A stretch of DNA of 64,000 bases from an uncultured Alistipes sp. (GTDB taxonomy: Bacteria > Bacteroidota > Bacteroidia > Bacteroidales > Rikenellaceae): assembly GCA_944326855.1 (NCBI GenBank), contig CALVFO010000029.1, positions 105,363-169,362 of the forward strand, written 5' to 3'. Position numbers and translations under genes: made by a program. Positions 27,574 to 38,455 of the stretch are shown here, piece after piece. How positions within the stretch are numbered: position 1 is the stretch's first letter; each line of letters opens with the position of its first letter. Under the pieces are notes generated by a model that did no database searches, was not told the DNA's origin, and saw only the letters and a list, made by a program, of their open reading frames with translations.

Positions 27574-29340
27574 ATGAAAACAACCGGAAAAGTAGTAGGG
27601 ATCATCTCCAACATCGTGACGGTGCAGATCGACGGCCCGGTAGGCCAGAACGAAATCTGTTACGTACAGTTGGGCGATACCCGGATGATGGCCGAAGTCA
27701 TCAAGGTAACTGGAGACAAAGCCTTCGTGCAGGTGTACGACAGTACCCGCGGACTGCATGTAGGGGATAACGTGGAATTCGAAGGGCACATGCTGGAAGC
27801 TACCCTTGGTCCGGGCATCCTCTCGCGCAACTACGACGGACTCCAAAACGACCTGGCCGAAATGGAAAGTCTGTTTATCGAACGCGGATCGAAAACCGAT
27901 CCGCTGGATTATAACAGCACCTGGGATTTCACCCCGCTGGCTAAGGTCGGCGACCGGGTACAGGCCGCCGACTGGCTGGGCGAAGTGACCGAAAAATGGA
28001 TCAAACACAAAATCATGGTTCCGTTCGTTTTCCAGGGCGAATACACCGTGAAGAGCATCGCTGAAGCGGGCAATTATAAGATCACCGACACCATGGCCGT
28101 ATTGACCGACAGCGAAGGCAACGACCACAACGTCACCATGATCCAACGCTGGCCGGTCAAACAGGCCATTACGCAATATCGTTCCAAACCGCGTCCGTTC
28201 CGTATTCTGGAAACCGGGGTGCGCGTGATCGATACGTTCAACCCCATGGCCGAAGGAGGTACGGGCTTTATCCCCGGACCGTTCGGGGCCGGGAAAACCG
28301 TGCTACAGCACGCCATCGCCAAACAGGCCGAAGCCGATATCATCATCATGATCGCCTGCGGGGAACGTGCCAACGAAGTGGTGGAAATCTTTACAGAGTT
28401 CCCCGAACTGGACGACCCCCGTACGGGCCACAAACTGATGGAACGTACCACGATCATCTGTAACACCTCCAACATGCCCGTGGCCGCTCGTGAAGCCTCG
28501 GTATATACGGGGATGACGATCGGGGAATATTATCGGGCCATGGGCCTCAAAGTGCTGATTCTGGCCGACTCTACCTCCCGTTGGGCTCAGGCACTGCGTG
28601 AAATGAGTAACCGTCTGGAAGAGTTGCCCGGTCAGGACGCCTTCCCAATGGACCTTTCGGCCATCATCGCCAACTTCTACGCCCGCTCGGGACAGGTTTA
28701 CCTGAACAACGGACAGACCGGATCGGTTACCTTTATCGGGACCGTATCGCCCGCCGGGGGGAACCTCAAGGAACCGGTCACCGAATCGACCAAGAAAGTG
28801 GCCCGTTGTTTCTACGCACTGGCGCAGGGACGTGCCGACAGTAAACGTTATCCGGCCGTAGACCCGCTGGACAGCTACTCGAAATACCTCGAATACCCCG
28901 AAATCGTACAATACCTCGACCAGCGCATCGAAAAAGGCTGGGTGGATCGTGTACGCCTCGGGAAAACCCTCGTACAACGCGGGAAAGAAGCCTCCGAACA
29001 GATCAACATTTTGGGGGACGACGGGGTACCCGTGGAATACCACGACCGTTTCTGGAAGTCGGAACTGATCGACTTCGTGATCCTGCAACAGGACGCCTTC
29101 GACAAGGTGGACGCCAACTGCCCCATCGACCGCCAAAAATATATGTACGATCTGGTGCTGGATGTCTGCCGTCAGGAGTTCACCCATGAAGATTTCGAAG
29201 CCTGCGTAGCGTTCTACAAACGGTTGATCAACATCTTCAAACAGATGAACTATGCCGAATTCGGCAGCGACAAGTTCAAACAGTATCGCCAGGAGATCGA
29301 CACCGCGATCCAGGAACAAAAATCGCACGAAACCTTATAA
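27574..29340 (+). CDS. atpA: V/A-type ATP synthase catalytic subunit A
   Basis: This 588-residue catalytic subunit binds and hydrolyses or makes ATP in the head. It has the N-terminal beta-barrel, the non-homologous bulge region about residues 110-190, the P-loop GPFGAGKTVLQH at 235 onwards, the GER motif in IACGERANEVVEIF, Walker B region VLILADSTSRWAQALRE, and the C-terminal helical domain. Length and motifs are standard. It is followed 13 nt later by atpB. Confidence 0.98.
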   Translation: MKTTGKVVGIISNIVTVQIDGPVGQNEICYVQLGDTRMMAEVIKVTGDKAFVQVYDSTRGLHVGDNVEFEGHMLEATLGPGILSRNYDGLQNDLAEMESLFIERGSKTDPLDYNSTWDFTPLAKVGDRVQAADWLGEVTEKWIKHKIMVPFVFQGEYTVKSIAEAGNYKITDTMAVLTDSEGNDHNVTMIQRWPVKQAITQYRSKPRPFRILETGVRVIDTFNPMAEGGTGFIPGPFGAGKTVLQHAIAKQAEADIIIMIACGERANEVVEIFTEFPELDDPRTGHKLMERTTIICNTSNMPVAAREASVYTGMTIGEYYRAMGLKVLILADSTSRWAQALREMSNRLEELPGQDAFPMDLSAIIANFYARSGQVYLNNGQTGSVTFIGTVSPAGGNLKEPVTESTKKVARCFYALAQGRADSKRYPAVDPLDSYSKYLEYPEIVQYLDQRIEKGWVDRVRLGKTLVQRGKEASEQINILGDDGVPVEYHDRFWKSELIDFVILQQDAFDKVDANCPIDRQKYMYDLVLDVCRQEFTHEDFEACVAFYKRLINIFKQMNYAEFGSDKFKQYRQEIDTAIQEQKSHETL

Positions 29341-29353
29341 CAGCCGCGAGATT

Positions 29354-30679
29354 ATGGAAACGAAAGCATTTCAAAAAATATATACCAAAATCGAAAACAT
29401 CACCAAAGCCACGGTGAGCCTGCGTGCCAGCGGAGTCGGCAACGACGAACTGGCCACCGTAGGCGGAAAACTGGCTCAGGTGGTGAAACTCAATGGGGAT
29501 CTGGTGACCCTGCAGGTATTTGCCGGTACGGATGGCATCGCTACCGACTCGGAAGTGATTTTCCACGGGGAACCGCCCAAACTGCGTGTAAGCGATGCTC
29601 TGGCCGGACGGTTTTTCAACGCCTACGGCGAACCGCTCGAAGGCGGTGAACTGACCGAAGGGGAAGAACGCGAAATCGGAGGACCGACCGTCAATCCGTT
29701 CAAACGTCTGCAACCCTCGGAACTGATCGCCACGGGGATCGCGGGGATCGACCTGAACAACACCATCGTGTCGGGTCAGAAGATTCCCTTCTTCGCCGAC
29801 CCCGACCAACCCTACAACCAGGTGATGGCCATGGTGGCCCTGCGTGCCAAGGCCGACAAGATCATCCTGGGCGGGATGGGGCTGACCAACGATGACTTCC
29901 TGTTCTTCAAGAACGTTTTCGAAAACGCCGGGGCTCTCGACCGTATCGTCAGCTTCGTGAACACAACCGAAAACCCGCCGGTAGAACGTCTGCTGGTACC
30001 GGACATGGCCCTGACGGCCGCCGAATACTTCGCCGTAGACAAAGGCGAAAAGGTATTGGTGCTGCTGACCGACATGACCCTGTACGCCGACGCCCTGGCC
30101 ATTGTGTCCAACCGTATGGACCAGATTCCGTCGAAGGACTCCATGCCCGGATCCCTCTATTCGGACCTGGCCAAGATCTACGAAAAGGCCGTACAACTGC
30201 CCAACGGGGGTTCGATCACGATCATCGCCGTGACCACCCTTTCCGGAGGCGACATCACCCACGCCGTGCCCGATAACACGGGGTATATCACCGAAGGACA
30301 GTTGTTCCTGCGTAACGACTCCGATACCGGGAAAACGATCATCGACCCGTTCCGAAGCCTGTCGCGTCTGAAACAGCTGGTGATCGGCAAGAAGACCCGC
30401 GAAGACCATCCTCAGGTCATGAACGCCGCCGTGCGTCTGTACGCCGATGCCGCCAATGCCAAGACCAAACTCGAAAACGGGTTCGACCTTTCGGACTACG
30501 ACGAACGTACGCTCTCTTTTGCCAAAGAGTATTCGGAACACCTGCTGGCCATCGATATCAACATCGATATCACCGAAATGCTCGACCGGGCATGGGAACT
30601 GTTCGCCAAATACTTCACCAAGACCGAAGTGGCGATCAAGGAAGAACTCATGGAAAAATACTGGCCCAAAGAGGCGTAA
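29354..30679 (+). CDS. atpB: V/A-type ATP synthase regulatory subunit B
   Basis: The start at 29354 (METKAFQKIYTKIENI) gives 441 residues; a longer in-frame start lies inside atpA. It is the non-catalytic nucleotide-site subunit and has no canonical P-loop, as expected for B, where that region reads GQKIPFFADPDQPYNQ. Other family motifs are GPTVNPFKRLQPSELI, VLLTDMTLYADAL, and SMPGSLYSDLAKIYEKA. The C-terminus is helical. It alternates with A in the A3B3 hexamer. Confidence 0.97.
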   Translation: METKAFQKIYTKIENITKATVSLRASGVGNDELATVGGKLAQVVKLNGDLVTLQVFAGTDGIATDSEVIFHGEPPKLRVSDALAGRFFNAYGEPLEGGELTEGEEREIGGPTVNPFKRLQPSELIATGIAGIDLNNTIVSGQKIPFFADPDQPYNQVMAMVALRAKADKIILGGMGLTNDDFLFFKNVFENAGALDRIVSFVNTTENPPVERLLVPDMALTAAEYFAVDKGEKVLVLLTDMTLYADALAIVSNRMDQIPSKDSMPGSLYSDLAKIYEKAVQLPNGGSITIIAVTTLSGGDITHAVPDNTGYITEGQLFLRNDSDTGKTIIDPFRSLSRLKQLVIGKKTREDHPQVMNAAVRLYADAANAKTKLENGFDLSDYDERTLSFAKEYSEHLLAIDINIDITEMLDRAWELFAKYFTKTEVAIKEELMEKYWPKEA

Positions 30680-30759
30680 TCGGACACACCTCCGGCCAGC
30701 CGGAATGGATGAGCCTCCGGGATTCGTAACAAGAGGCCCGGAGCGAAAACCGAAAAATT

Positions 30760-31370
30760 ATGGCTATCAAATTTCAATATAACAAAACCTCGCTCGGTGA
30801 ACTGGACAAACAGCTCAAGATGCGAAACCGAGCCTTGCCCACGATCAAGAGCAAGGAGTCGGCCCTGCGCATGGAGGTCAAAAAGGCCAAAGATATCGCG
30901 ACCCAATACGTCGAGAAACTGGATGCCTTGGTGAGCGAATACGACTATATGACCTCGCTGTGGGGCGAATTCGACCCCGAATTACTGAAGGTCAAGGACG
31001 TCAAGCTCTCGATCCAGAAGATCGCCGGCGTTCGCATCCCGGTGCTGGATGACATCGTCTATGAGCAGAAACCGCTGAATCTGTTCAGCGCTCCGTTGTG
31101 GATCACCGACGGCATCAACCTGCTCAAGGACCTGGCTCGTTTGGGCCTGGAGCGCGAATTTTATACCCGAAAAATGGAGCTGCTGGACCGTGCCCGGAAA
31201 AAAACCACCCAAAAAGTGAACCTGTACGAAAAAGTGCAGATTCCGGGTTACGAAGACGCCATCCGTAAGATCAAACGTTTCCTGGAAGACGAAGAGAACC
31301 TCTCCAAGTCCTCCCAGAAAATCGTCAAGGACCGTCACCAGCAGGAAGAACAAGAAAGGGGGACTGCCGT

Positions 31371-31374
<4 letters not shown>
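30760..31374 (+). CDS. atpD: V/A-type ATP synthase subunit D (rotor shaft)
   Basis: The 204-residue protein starts MAIKFQYNKTSLGELDKQLKMR and is dominated by two long helices, N-terminal (about 10-70) and C-terminal (about 125-200), the antiparallel coiled coil of the central shaft. The middle has IPVLDDIVYEQKPLNLFSAP. It would rotate inside the head. An F subunit normally bound to D is not encoded here. Its stop overlaps the atpI start by 4 nt (ATGA), suggesting translational coupling. Confidence 0.92.
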
Positions 31375-33715
<2,341 letters not shown>

Positions 33716-33751
33716 CCGATTCCCGGTCGGAAATTCCGACTCCAGAATCAT

Positions 33752-33788
33752 AAAAACGACGGATTGAAATTCAATCCGTCGTTTTTTT
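33752..33788 (+). terminator. Strong terminator ending the V/A-ATPase operon
   Basis: ACGACGGATTGAA and TTCAATCCGTCGT form a long perfect stem, flanked by A run and seven T. It lies 37 nt after atpK. Confidence 0.92.
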
Positions 33789-33918
33789 ATCCCCCACTCC
33801 TCTCCCGACAGGCTATCTGTCCGAAAAACTGTGCGCCCGACCCGTATCCCGCCCCACCCGTCCATACCCTCTGGTCTCGGCATGAACCGACCGAAATAAC
33901 GGCAAAACCAAATTCCGC

Positions 33919-33950
33919 ATTGTAGGCTGCCGCGTTTTTTCGTACCTTTG
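33919..33950 (+). promoter_or_regulatory. Promoter for holA
   Basis: ATTG at 33919-33922 and TACCTTTG at 33943-33950 are 20 nt apart; start codon follows at 33978, so the leader is about 20 nt. Confidence 0.7.
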
Positions 33951-33977
33951 TAGTCGTAACCTCATTCTCTCTTGTCC

Positions 33978-35054
33978 ATGGCCAAAAGCAGCGGTAAGAA
34001 ATCGTTCCGAGACACGGTCGAAGCATACCAGGTTCTGAGCAAACAGATCGCCTCGCATCATTTCGCTCCGGTCTACTTATTGATGGGGGAAGAGCCCTAT
34101 TTCATCGACTCGCTCACCCACCAACTGGCCGAGAATATTCTCTCCGAAGAGGAAAAGGCGTTCAATCAGCTGATCGTATACGGCAAGGATACCGATGCGG
34201 GAGCCGTCATCAACTTTTGCCGTCAGGTCCCGATGATGGGCTCCTATCAGGTAGTCATTCTCAAAGAAGCCCAGCAATTACGCGGGCTGGAAAAACTTTC
34301 ACTCTATACGCAGTCTCTGTCGCCTACCACCATTCTGGTACTCTGCCACAAGGAAAAAAACATGGACAAACGCTGGCAGCTGTACAAACAGATTGAAAAA
34401 GCGGGCGTCGTCTTCGAATCGGTGCGCCCGCGCGACTATGAGATCACCGCCTGGCTGTCCGACTACATTCGTTCCAAAGGTTGCACCTTAGAGCCCAAAG
34501 CCATGTCGATGCTGACCGACCACCTCGGCGCCGATATCGCCAAGATCACCAACGAACTGGGCAAATTGCTCACCTACCTGCCTGAAGGCACCCGTACTAT
34601 CACCGCCGACCATATCGAACAAAATATCGGCATCAGCAAAGATTTCAACAACTTCGAACTGACCCGCGCCCTGTCGGAAAAGAATATGGCCAAAGCGATG
34701 CAGATCGCCGACCATTTTGCCCGCAACCCCAAGGAAAATCCGTTATTAGTGACCATCTCCGCGATGTTCACCCATTTCCAGCGAATCTTTATTCTCAACT
34801 ACCAACGCTGGCTTTCGAAAAAACAGGCACGCCCCATGCCCTCGGATCAGGAACTGGCCCGCATGTTGAAACTGCCGACCGCCTTTTTCCTGAAAGAGTA
34901 CACCCAGGCCGCATCGCTCTATCCCAACCACAAAGTCTTTGCCATTCTGGGACTGCTCAGGGAATACGACCTCAAAAGCAAAGGCATGAATACCGGACAG
35001 GCCGACGACGGCGAATTACTCCAGGAGCTGTTGTTGAAAATCATGCTTTTGTAA
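33978..35054 (+). CDS. holA: DNA polymerase III subunit delta
   Basis: The ATG at 33978 (MAKSSGKKSFRDTVEAYQ) gives 358 residues; a TTG two codons earlier is possible. This clamp-loader subunit opens the beta sliding clamp. The family pattern is clear: FAPVYLLMGEEPYFIDSLT near the N-terminus, PMMGSYQVVILKEAQQL, the second domain with LGADIAKITNELGKLLTYL, and NFELTRALSEKN in the C-terminal collar domain. It heads a unit with the rhomboid and class-IV-like genes, with gaps of 21 and 17 nt. Confidence 0.94.
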   Translation: MAKSSGKKSFRDTVEAYQVLSKQIASHHFAPVYLLMGEEPYFIDSLTHQLAENILSEEEKAFNQLIVYGKDTDAGAVINFCRQVPMMGSYQVVILKEAQQLRGLEKLSLYTQSLSPTTILVLCHKEKNMDKRWQLYKQIEKAGVVFESVRPRDYEITAWLSDYIRSKGCTLEPKAMSMLTDHLGADIAKITNELGKLLTYLPEGTRTITADHIEQNIGISKDFNNFELTRALSEKNMAKAMQIADHFARNPKENPLLVTISAMFTHFQRIFILNYQRWLSKKQARPMPSDQELARMLKLPTAFFLKEYTQAASLYPNHKVFAILGLLREYDLKSKGMNTGQADDGELLQELLLKIMLL

Positions 35055-35075
35055 CCCCCCAACCGTCCCCTCATC

Positions 35076-35693
35076 ATGACGTTTATTCTGATTTTCATTA
35101 CGGCCGTCGTTTCGGCCAGCTGTTTCCGCAACCGGCCGATGCTCGAAAAACTGGCCCTGATTCCCTACCGGGTCATCCATCGTCGCGAATGGTACCGCGT
35201 AGGAAGTCATGTGTTCGTCCACGGAGACTATATGCACCTGTTGGTCAACCTGCTCGTGCTGCTTTCATTCGGAGGATACCTCGAACGAATCCTGAAAGCC
35301 TATCAGCAAATGGGACAAATCACCAACAGCTACCTCACCTATTTCCTGCTCTATTTCGGAGGGGCCCTTGCGGCGTCGATCCACGATCTGGTAACCCGAC
35401 GAGACGATCCGTATTACAGTTCCATCGGAGCTTCGGGCGCCGTTTCGGCCGTCATTTTCACCACCATTTTTTTCAACCCCTGGAATAAACTCTACCTGTT
35501 CGGGATTCTGCCGATTCCCGGTATTGTTTTCGGTTTGCTGTACATCCTCTACTCGCAATACATGGGACGCCGGGGTGGAGACGGCATCAACCACTACGCA
35601 CACCTCTACGGAGCCCTGTACGGATTCGTATTTCCCCTGTTGATAGACCCTCACTCGATCTCGGTGTTCTGGAACAACCTGATGCACTTATAA
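35076..35693 (+). CDS. Rhomboid-family intramembrane serine protease
   Basis: The 205-residue protein has about six transmembrane segments. Catalytic serine is Ser120 in IGASGAVSA (GxSG motif) and catalytic histidine His176 in YAHLYGALYG. The conserved His54 and Asn58 of the second helix (MHLLVNLLVLL) are present too. It should cleave transmembrane segments of other membrane proteins; the substrate is not indicated. It lies between holA and the class-IV-like gene in one probable transcript. Confidence 0.92.
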   Translation: MTFILIFITAVVSASCFRNRPMLEKLALIPYRVIHRREWYRVGSHVFVHGDYMHLLVNLLVLLSFGGYLERILKAYQQMGQITNSYLTYFLLYFGGALAASIHDLVTRRDDPYYSSIGASGAVSAVIFTTIFFNPWNKLYLFGILPIPGIVFGLLYILYSQYMGRRGGDGINHYAHLYGALYGFVFPLLIDPHSISVFWNNLMHL

Positions 35694-35710
35694 CCCCAAT
35701 ACGGACGGAT

Positions 35711-36520
35711 ATGGACAGTTTTTGCCATAACGGAACCCTCTGCCAGCCCGCGGGAAACAGACCGGATTTCACCCTGCTGAGTGAAAAGCCCTATTTCTAT
35801 CAGCGGATGACGGTGCTGTCCCACCGCCTTCTCCACCCGCAAACCCATCTGGAGATTCTGAACCGGGCGATGGAGGCGGCTTATGGTTCCCGTCTGGAGT
35901 TATCCCCCGAAGCCCTGCAACAACAAACGGAACGCCTGCTCACCGCCAACCACTATCCCCGACAGGGCAACTGTGTCACGCTGCGCGTATATCCGGCCGG
36001 TAAAGACCGCACACCCGACTACCTGCTGATCTGCAGCGGTCCCCTCTACTATTCCTCCTATACGGTCTGGCACAAGCGTCTGATGTTGACGGTCATGCCC
36101 TGCGAATACCTCCTGATGGGATATCCGACGGGCGTGTCGAGACAGGTCGCCCAATACAGCCGCACCGTAGCCGAACAATCGGGCTGCGAACGAGCCGTAC
36201 TCGAAAACATGAACGGCATCCTGACATTGGTCGAAGACGAACCGATTTTTCTGGTCCACAATCAGCGCGTATACACCTCCCCGATCGAAGAAGGGGTCAC
36301 CGACAGCGTCATGCGTCGTTTGGTGTACGAAGCCTGCCGACAGGAAAAGATCGAATTTCATGAAATCCCGCTTACCCGAGAGATGCTGACCGCCTGCGAC
36401 GAGGCCTTCAGCGCTACGCCCCAGGGACTGGTCAGTTTCGAAGGCTATGAGCAGGCCCGCTACTACAACCTGACGGCCGGACGACTCGCTCCTGTTCTCA
36501 ACAGGCTGGAAATGCCTTAA
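35711..36520 (+). CDS. Class IV aminotransferase-like protein lacking the PLP lysine
   Basis: The 269-residue protein shows the C-terminal pattern of fold-type IV PLP enzymes (IlvE, PabC): CERAVLENMNGIL, EPIFLVHNQRVYTSP, and GVTDSVMRRLVYEACR (residues 195-210, matching the G-x-T phosphate-binding turn), then EIPLTREMLTACDEAF. Aligning NG at 168-169 with IlvE places the PLP lysine at about residue 139, where the sequence is GYPTGVSRQ. There is no lysine from 123 to 212. It is therefore either a non-enzymatic homologue or a changed enzyme. It also lacks the usual Glu after NG. Third gene after holA and the rhomboid gene. Confidence 0.75.
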   Translation: MDSFCHNGTLCQPAGNRPDFTLLSEKPYFYQRMTVLSHRLLHPQTHLEILNRAMEAAYGSRLELSPEALQQQTERLLTANHYPRQGNCVTLRVYPAGKDRTPDYLLICSGPLYYSSYTVWHKRLMLTVMPCEYLLMGYPTGVSRQVAQYSRTVAEQSGCERAVLENMNGILTLVEDEPIFLVHNQRVYTSPIEEGVTDSVMRRLVYEACRQEKIEFHEIPLTREMLTACDEAFSATPQGLVSFEGYEQARYYNLTAGRLAPVLNRLEMP

Positions 36521-36886
36521 AACATATCCCGGCATCCCGATCCCCATTTTCCTTACACAAGGAGAGGCCCGTGCAGAAAAAAATCTTTCTGAACCGGCAT
36601 TTCCTACACCCGCCGAATTTCCCTGGGGATCCGAACCCAAGGATTCACCCGGACGATTCACTCGAGGAACTCCAAGCCGGAGATTCACCCGGAAGATTTT
36701 CCAGGGTATCCGGGCCGAAAAATTTATTCGAAAGATTCCGTTCACCCGGAGGATTCCGGGCTGGATTGCGCATCCCGCACCCCGTGTTTTCTTTACCGTC
36801 TTCTCGAACATCACCAAAAAAGGCGAGTCTGTAGACTCGCCTTATCCATATCCACCCCCCGCGCAAACACACGGGTGTCATTTCGA
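36521..36886. repeat. Spacer of 366 nt with degenerate GATTCACCCGGA repeats
   Basis: GATTCACCCGGA occurs at 36642-36653 and 36682-36693, exactly 40 nt apart, and TTCACCCGGA again at 36741-36750, with related GATTCACTCGAGGA and GATTCCGGG nearby. No gene seen. The ribH terminator is at the right end. Confidence 0.6.
36814..36843 (-). terminator. Terminator after ribH
   Basis: AAGGCGAGTCT and AGACTCGCCTT form an 11-bp stem with a GT loop. On the minus strand it is followed by six T. It lies 44 nt past the ribH stop. Confidence 0.88.
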
Positions 36887-37429
36887 CTAATTCACATTGT
36901 TGCGCCGTTCATTGCGATCGACTTCGGGAGCCGTATCGGCCTCTTCCATCTCGCGCTGCAGAGCCACCATCTGAATGGCCGTTGCCGCCGCTTCATCGCC
37001 TTTATTCCCCAAACGCCCCCCGGCACGATCCAGGGCCTGTTGCAGATTATCGGTCGTCAGCACCCCGAACGCTACCGGCATATTCCACGAAAGCATCAGT
37101 TCGGTCACCCCGTGGGTAACACCCTGGCACACGAAATCGAAATGACGCGTATCGCCCTGGATGACACACCCCAGCACGATCACGGCATCCACATCGGTGT
37201 ATTCGGCGAAAAACTGAGCGCCAAGGGCCAGTTCGAAGGTTCCCGGAACGTATTTGATACTGATATTTTGTTGTTCGCATCCGGCGCTCAAAAGCGTACG
37301 TACCGCTCCGTTCTGCAAGGCCATGGTAACCTGCGAATTCCATTGAGCAACCACAATACCGAACTTCATGTCGGCCGCCGAAGGCAATTCTCCTTCGATC
37401 GTCGAAAGATTTTTAAGATTTGTTGCCAT
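36887..37429 (-). CDS. ribH: 6,7-dimethyl-8-ribityllumazine synthase
   Basis: This 180-residue enzyme condenses the pyrimidine and dihydroxybutanone phosphate to lumazine, the penultimate step of riboflavin synthesis. Motifs are FGIVVAQWNSQVT (substrate-binding Trp-Asn), VPGTFELALGAQ, LGCVIQGDTRHFDFV with catalytic His in TRHFD, and FGVLTTDN. It is slightly longer than the usual 155 residues because of an N-terminal extension and an acidic tail. No other rib gene is near. It follows the TPR gene by 100 nt on the same strand. Confidence 0.95.
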   Translation of the reverse strand: MATNLKNLSTIEGELPSAADMKFGIVVAQWNSQVTMALQNGAVRTLLSAGCEQQNISIKYVPGTFELALGAQFFAEYTDVDAVIVLGCVIQGDTRHFDFVCQGVTHGVTELMLSWNMPVAFGVLTTDNLQQALDRAGGRLGNKGDEAAATAIQMVALQREMEEADTAPEVDRNERRNNVN

Positions 37430-37529
37430 ATTGGTTGGTTTTTAATCTGTTGCGGCTGTATCGAAAGAACGAAAGGTTGTCACCCTGCCAGGAGACAACC
37501 TTTCGTATCTCACTTTACCGTCGGCCGAA

Positions 37530-38225
37530 CTACAACTGTTCCAGGCGTCCGATAAATTTATAAATATCGCGAGCCTCCATGCTGGCGGCATAATCCGTCT
37601 GAATCGTCTTATAGATTTCCAGTGCCTTGGCGTTATCGCCCAGTTTTTCGTAGGTCAACCCCGCCTTTTTCAGGTAATAAGGAGCCGTCAACACATTTTC
37701 ACTGGCTTTTACCGCTTTTTCATACAAAGCAACAGCTTCTTTGTAATTGCCCTGCTGGCTGAAAACATCCCCTTGCAGGCCCAAGTTCTGAGCCGTCACC
37801 AAAGCACCCGGAATTTCACCTCCGGCCTTGTATTGTTTCAGGTAATCGAGCGCATTCTGAAGATCGCCCAAACGCAAGTAGCAAATCCCGGCATAATGTT
37901 TGGCCAGATTTCCTTCGGGCGTCGAGCCGTATTTGTCAATCACCTGCAGGAAGCCGGCATTGTTACCGTCCCCGTTGAGTGCCAGGGCGAAGGAATCCAC
38001 GGCGAATTGCTGCTGGGCCACGAACATCATGGCGGCGGCTTTTTCGGCCCGAGGTGCGGCTACCAAGTATTTATACCCGAAAAATCCGCAAACCACAACG
38101 ACAACCACCACCAAAGCGGTCAACAGGGATTTCCCGTTTTCCATGATAAAGTTCTCGGTTTTCCCGATCGCCGACTGAATCGCTACTTCAGGATCTTTTT
38201 CGTCCTGTTTGATTTTGTCTGCCAT
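37530..38225 (-). CDS. Membrane-anchored tetratricopeptide repeat protein
   Basis: The start at 38225 (MADKIKQDEKDPEVAIQ) gives 231 residues; a longer frame begins in the promoter region. A charged N-terminus is followed by one transmembrane helix (about residues 33-53, LLTALVVVVVVVCGFFGYKYL in short pieces) and a C-terminal domain of about five TPR-like helix pairs, for example HYAGICYLRLGDLQNALDYL and AVALYEKAVKASEN. The plan resembles YfgM, a periplasmic chaperone partner of SecYEG, but a direct equivalence is not shown. It precedes ribH. A TACTTTTG box lies at 38273-38266 on the minus strand. Confidence 0.82.
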   Translation of the reverse strand: MADKIKQDEKDPEVAIQSAIGKTENFIMENGKSLLTALVVVVVVVCGFFGYKYLVAAPRAEKAAAMMFVAQQQFAVDSFALALNGDGNNAGFLQVIDKYGSTPEGNLAKHYAGICYLRLGDLQNALDYLKQYKAGGEIPGALVTAQNLGLQGDVFSQQGNYKEAVALYEKAVKASENVLTAPYYLKKAGLTYEKLGDNAKALEIYKTIQTDYAASMEARDIYKFIGRLEQL

Positions 38226-38425
38226 AGTGTATCTGAAATTAAAATATATACAGGCTTTTGATCCACAAAAGTAGTTTTTTTTCGCCAATTTGCCAGCGTC
38301 CCTTCGTAAAATATCGTCTTATTTACAAAAAAGTTATCCACAAAACCTTCCTGTCGGAACCCATTTTCATTTCCGAGAGAATCGACAAAGCGAATCGCCC
38401 GCGCGGAAAATCGCCCGAAAAAGCC

Positions 38426-38433
38426 TATCTTTG
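38426..38433 (+). promoter_or_regulatory. Candidate -7 box for recF
   Basis: TATCTTTG matches TAnnTTTG; start codon follows 22 nt later. No clear -33 TTTG. Confidence 0.5.
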
Positions 38434-38455
38434 AAGAAACCAAAAGCCTCCGAAC

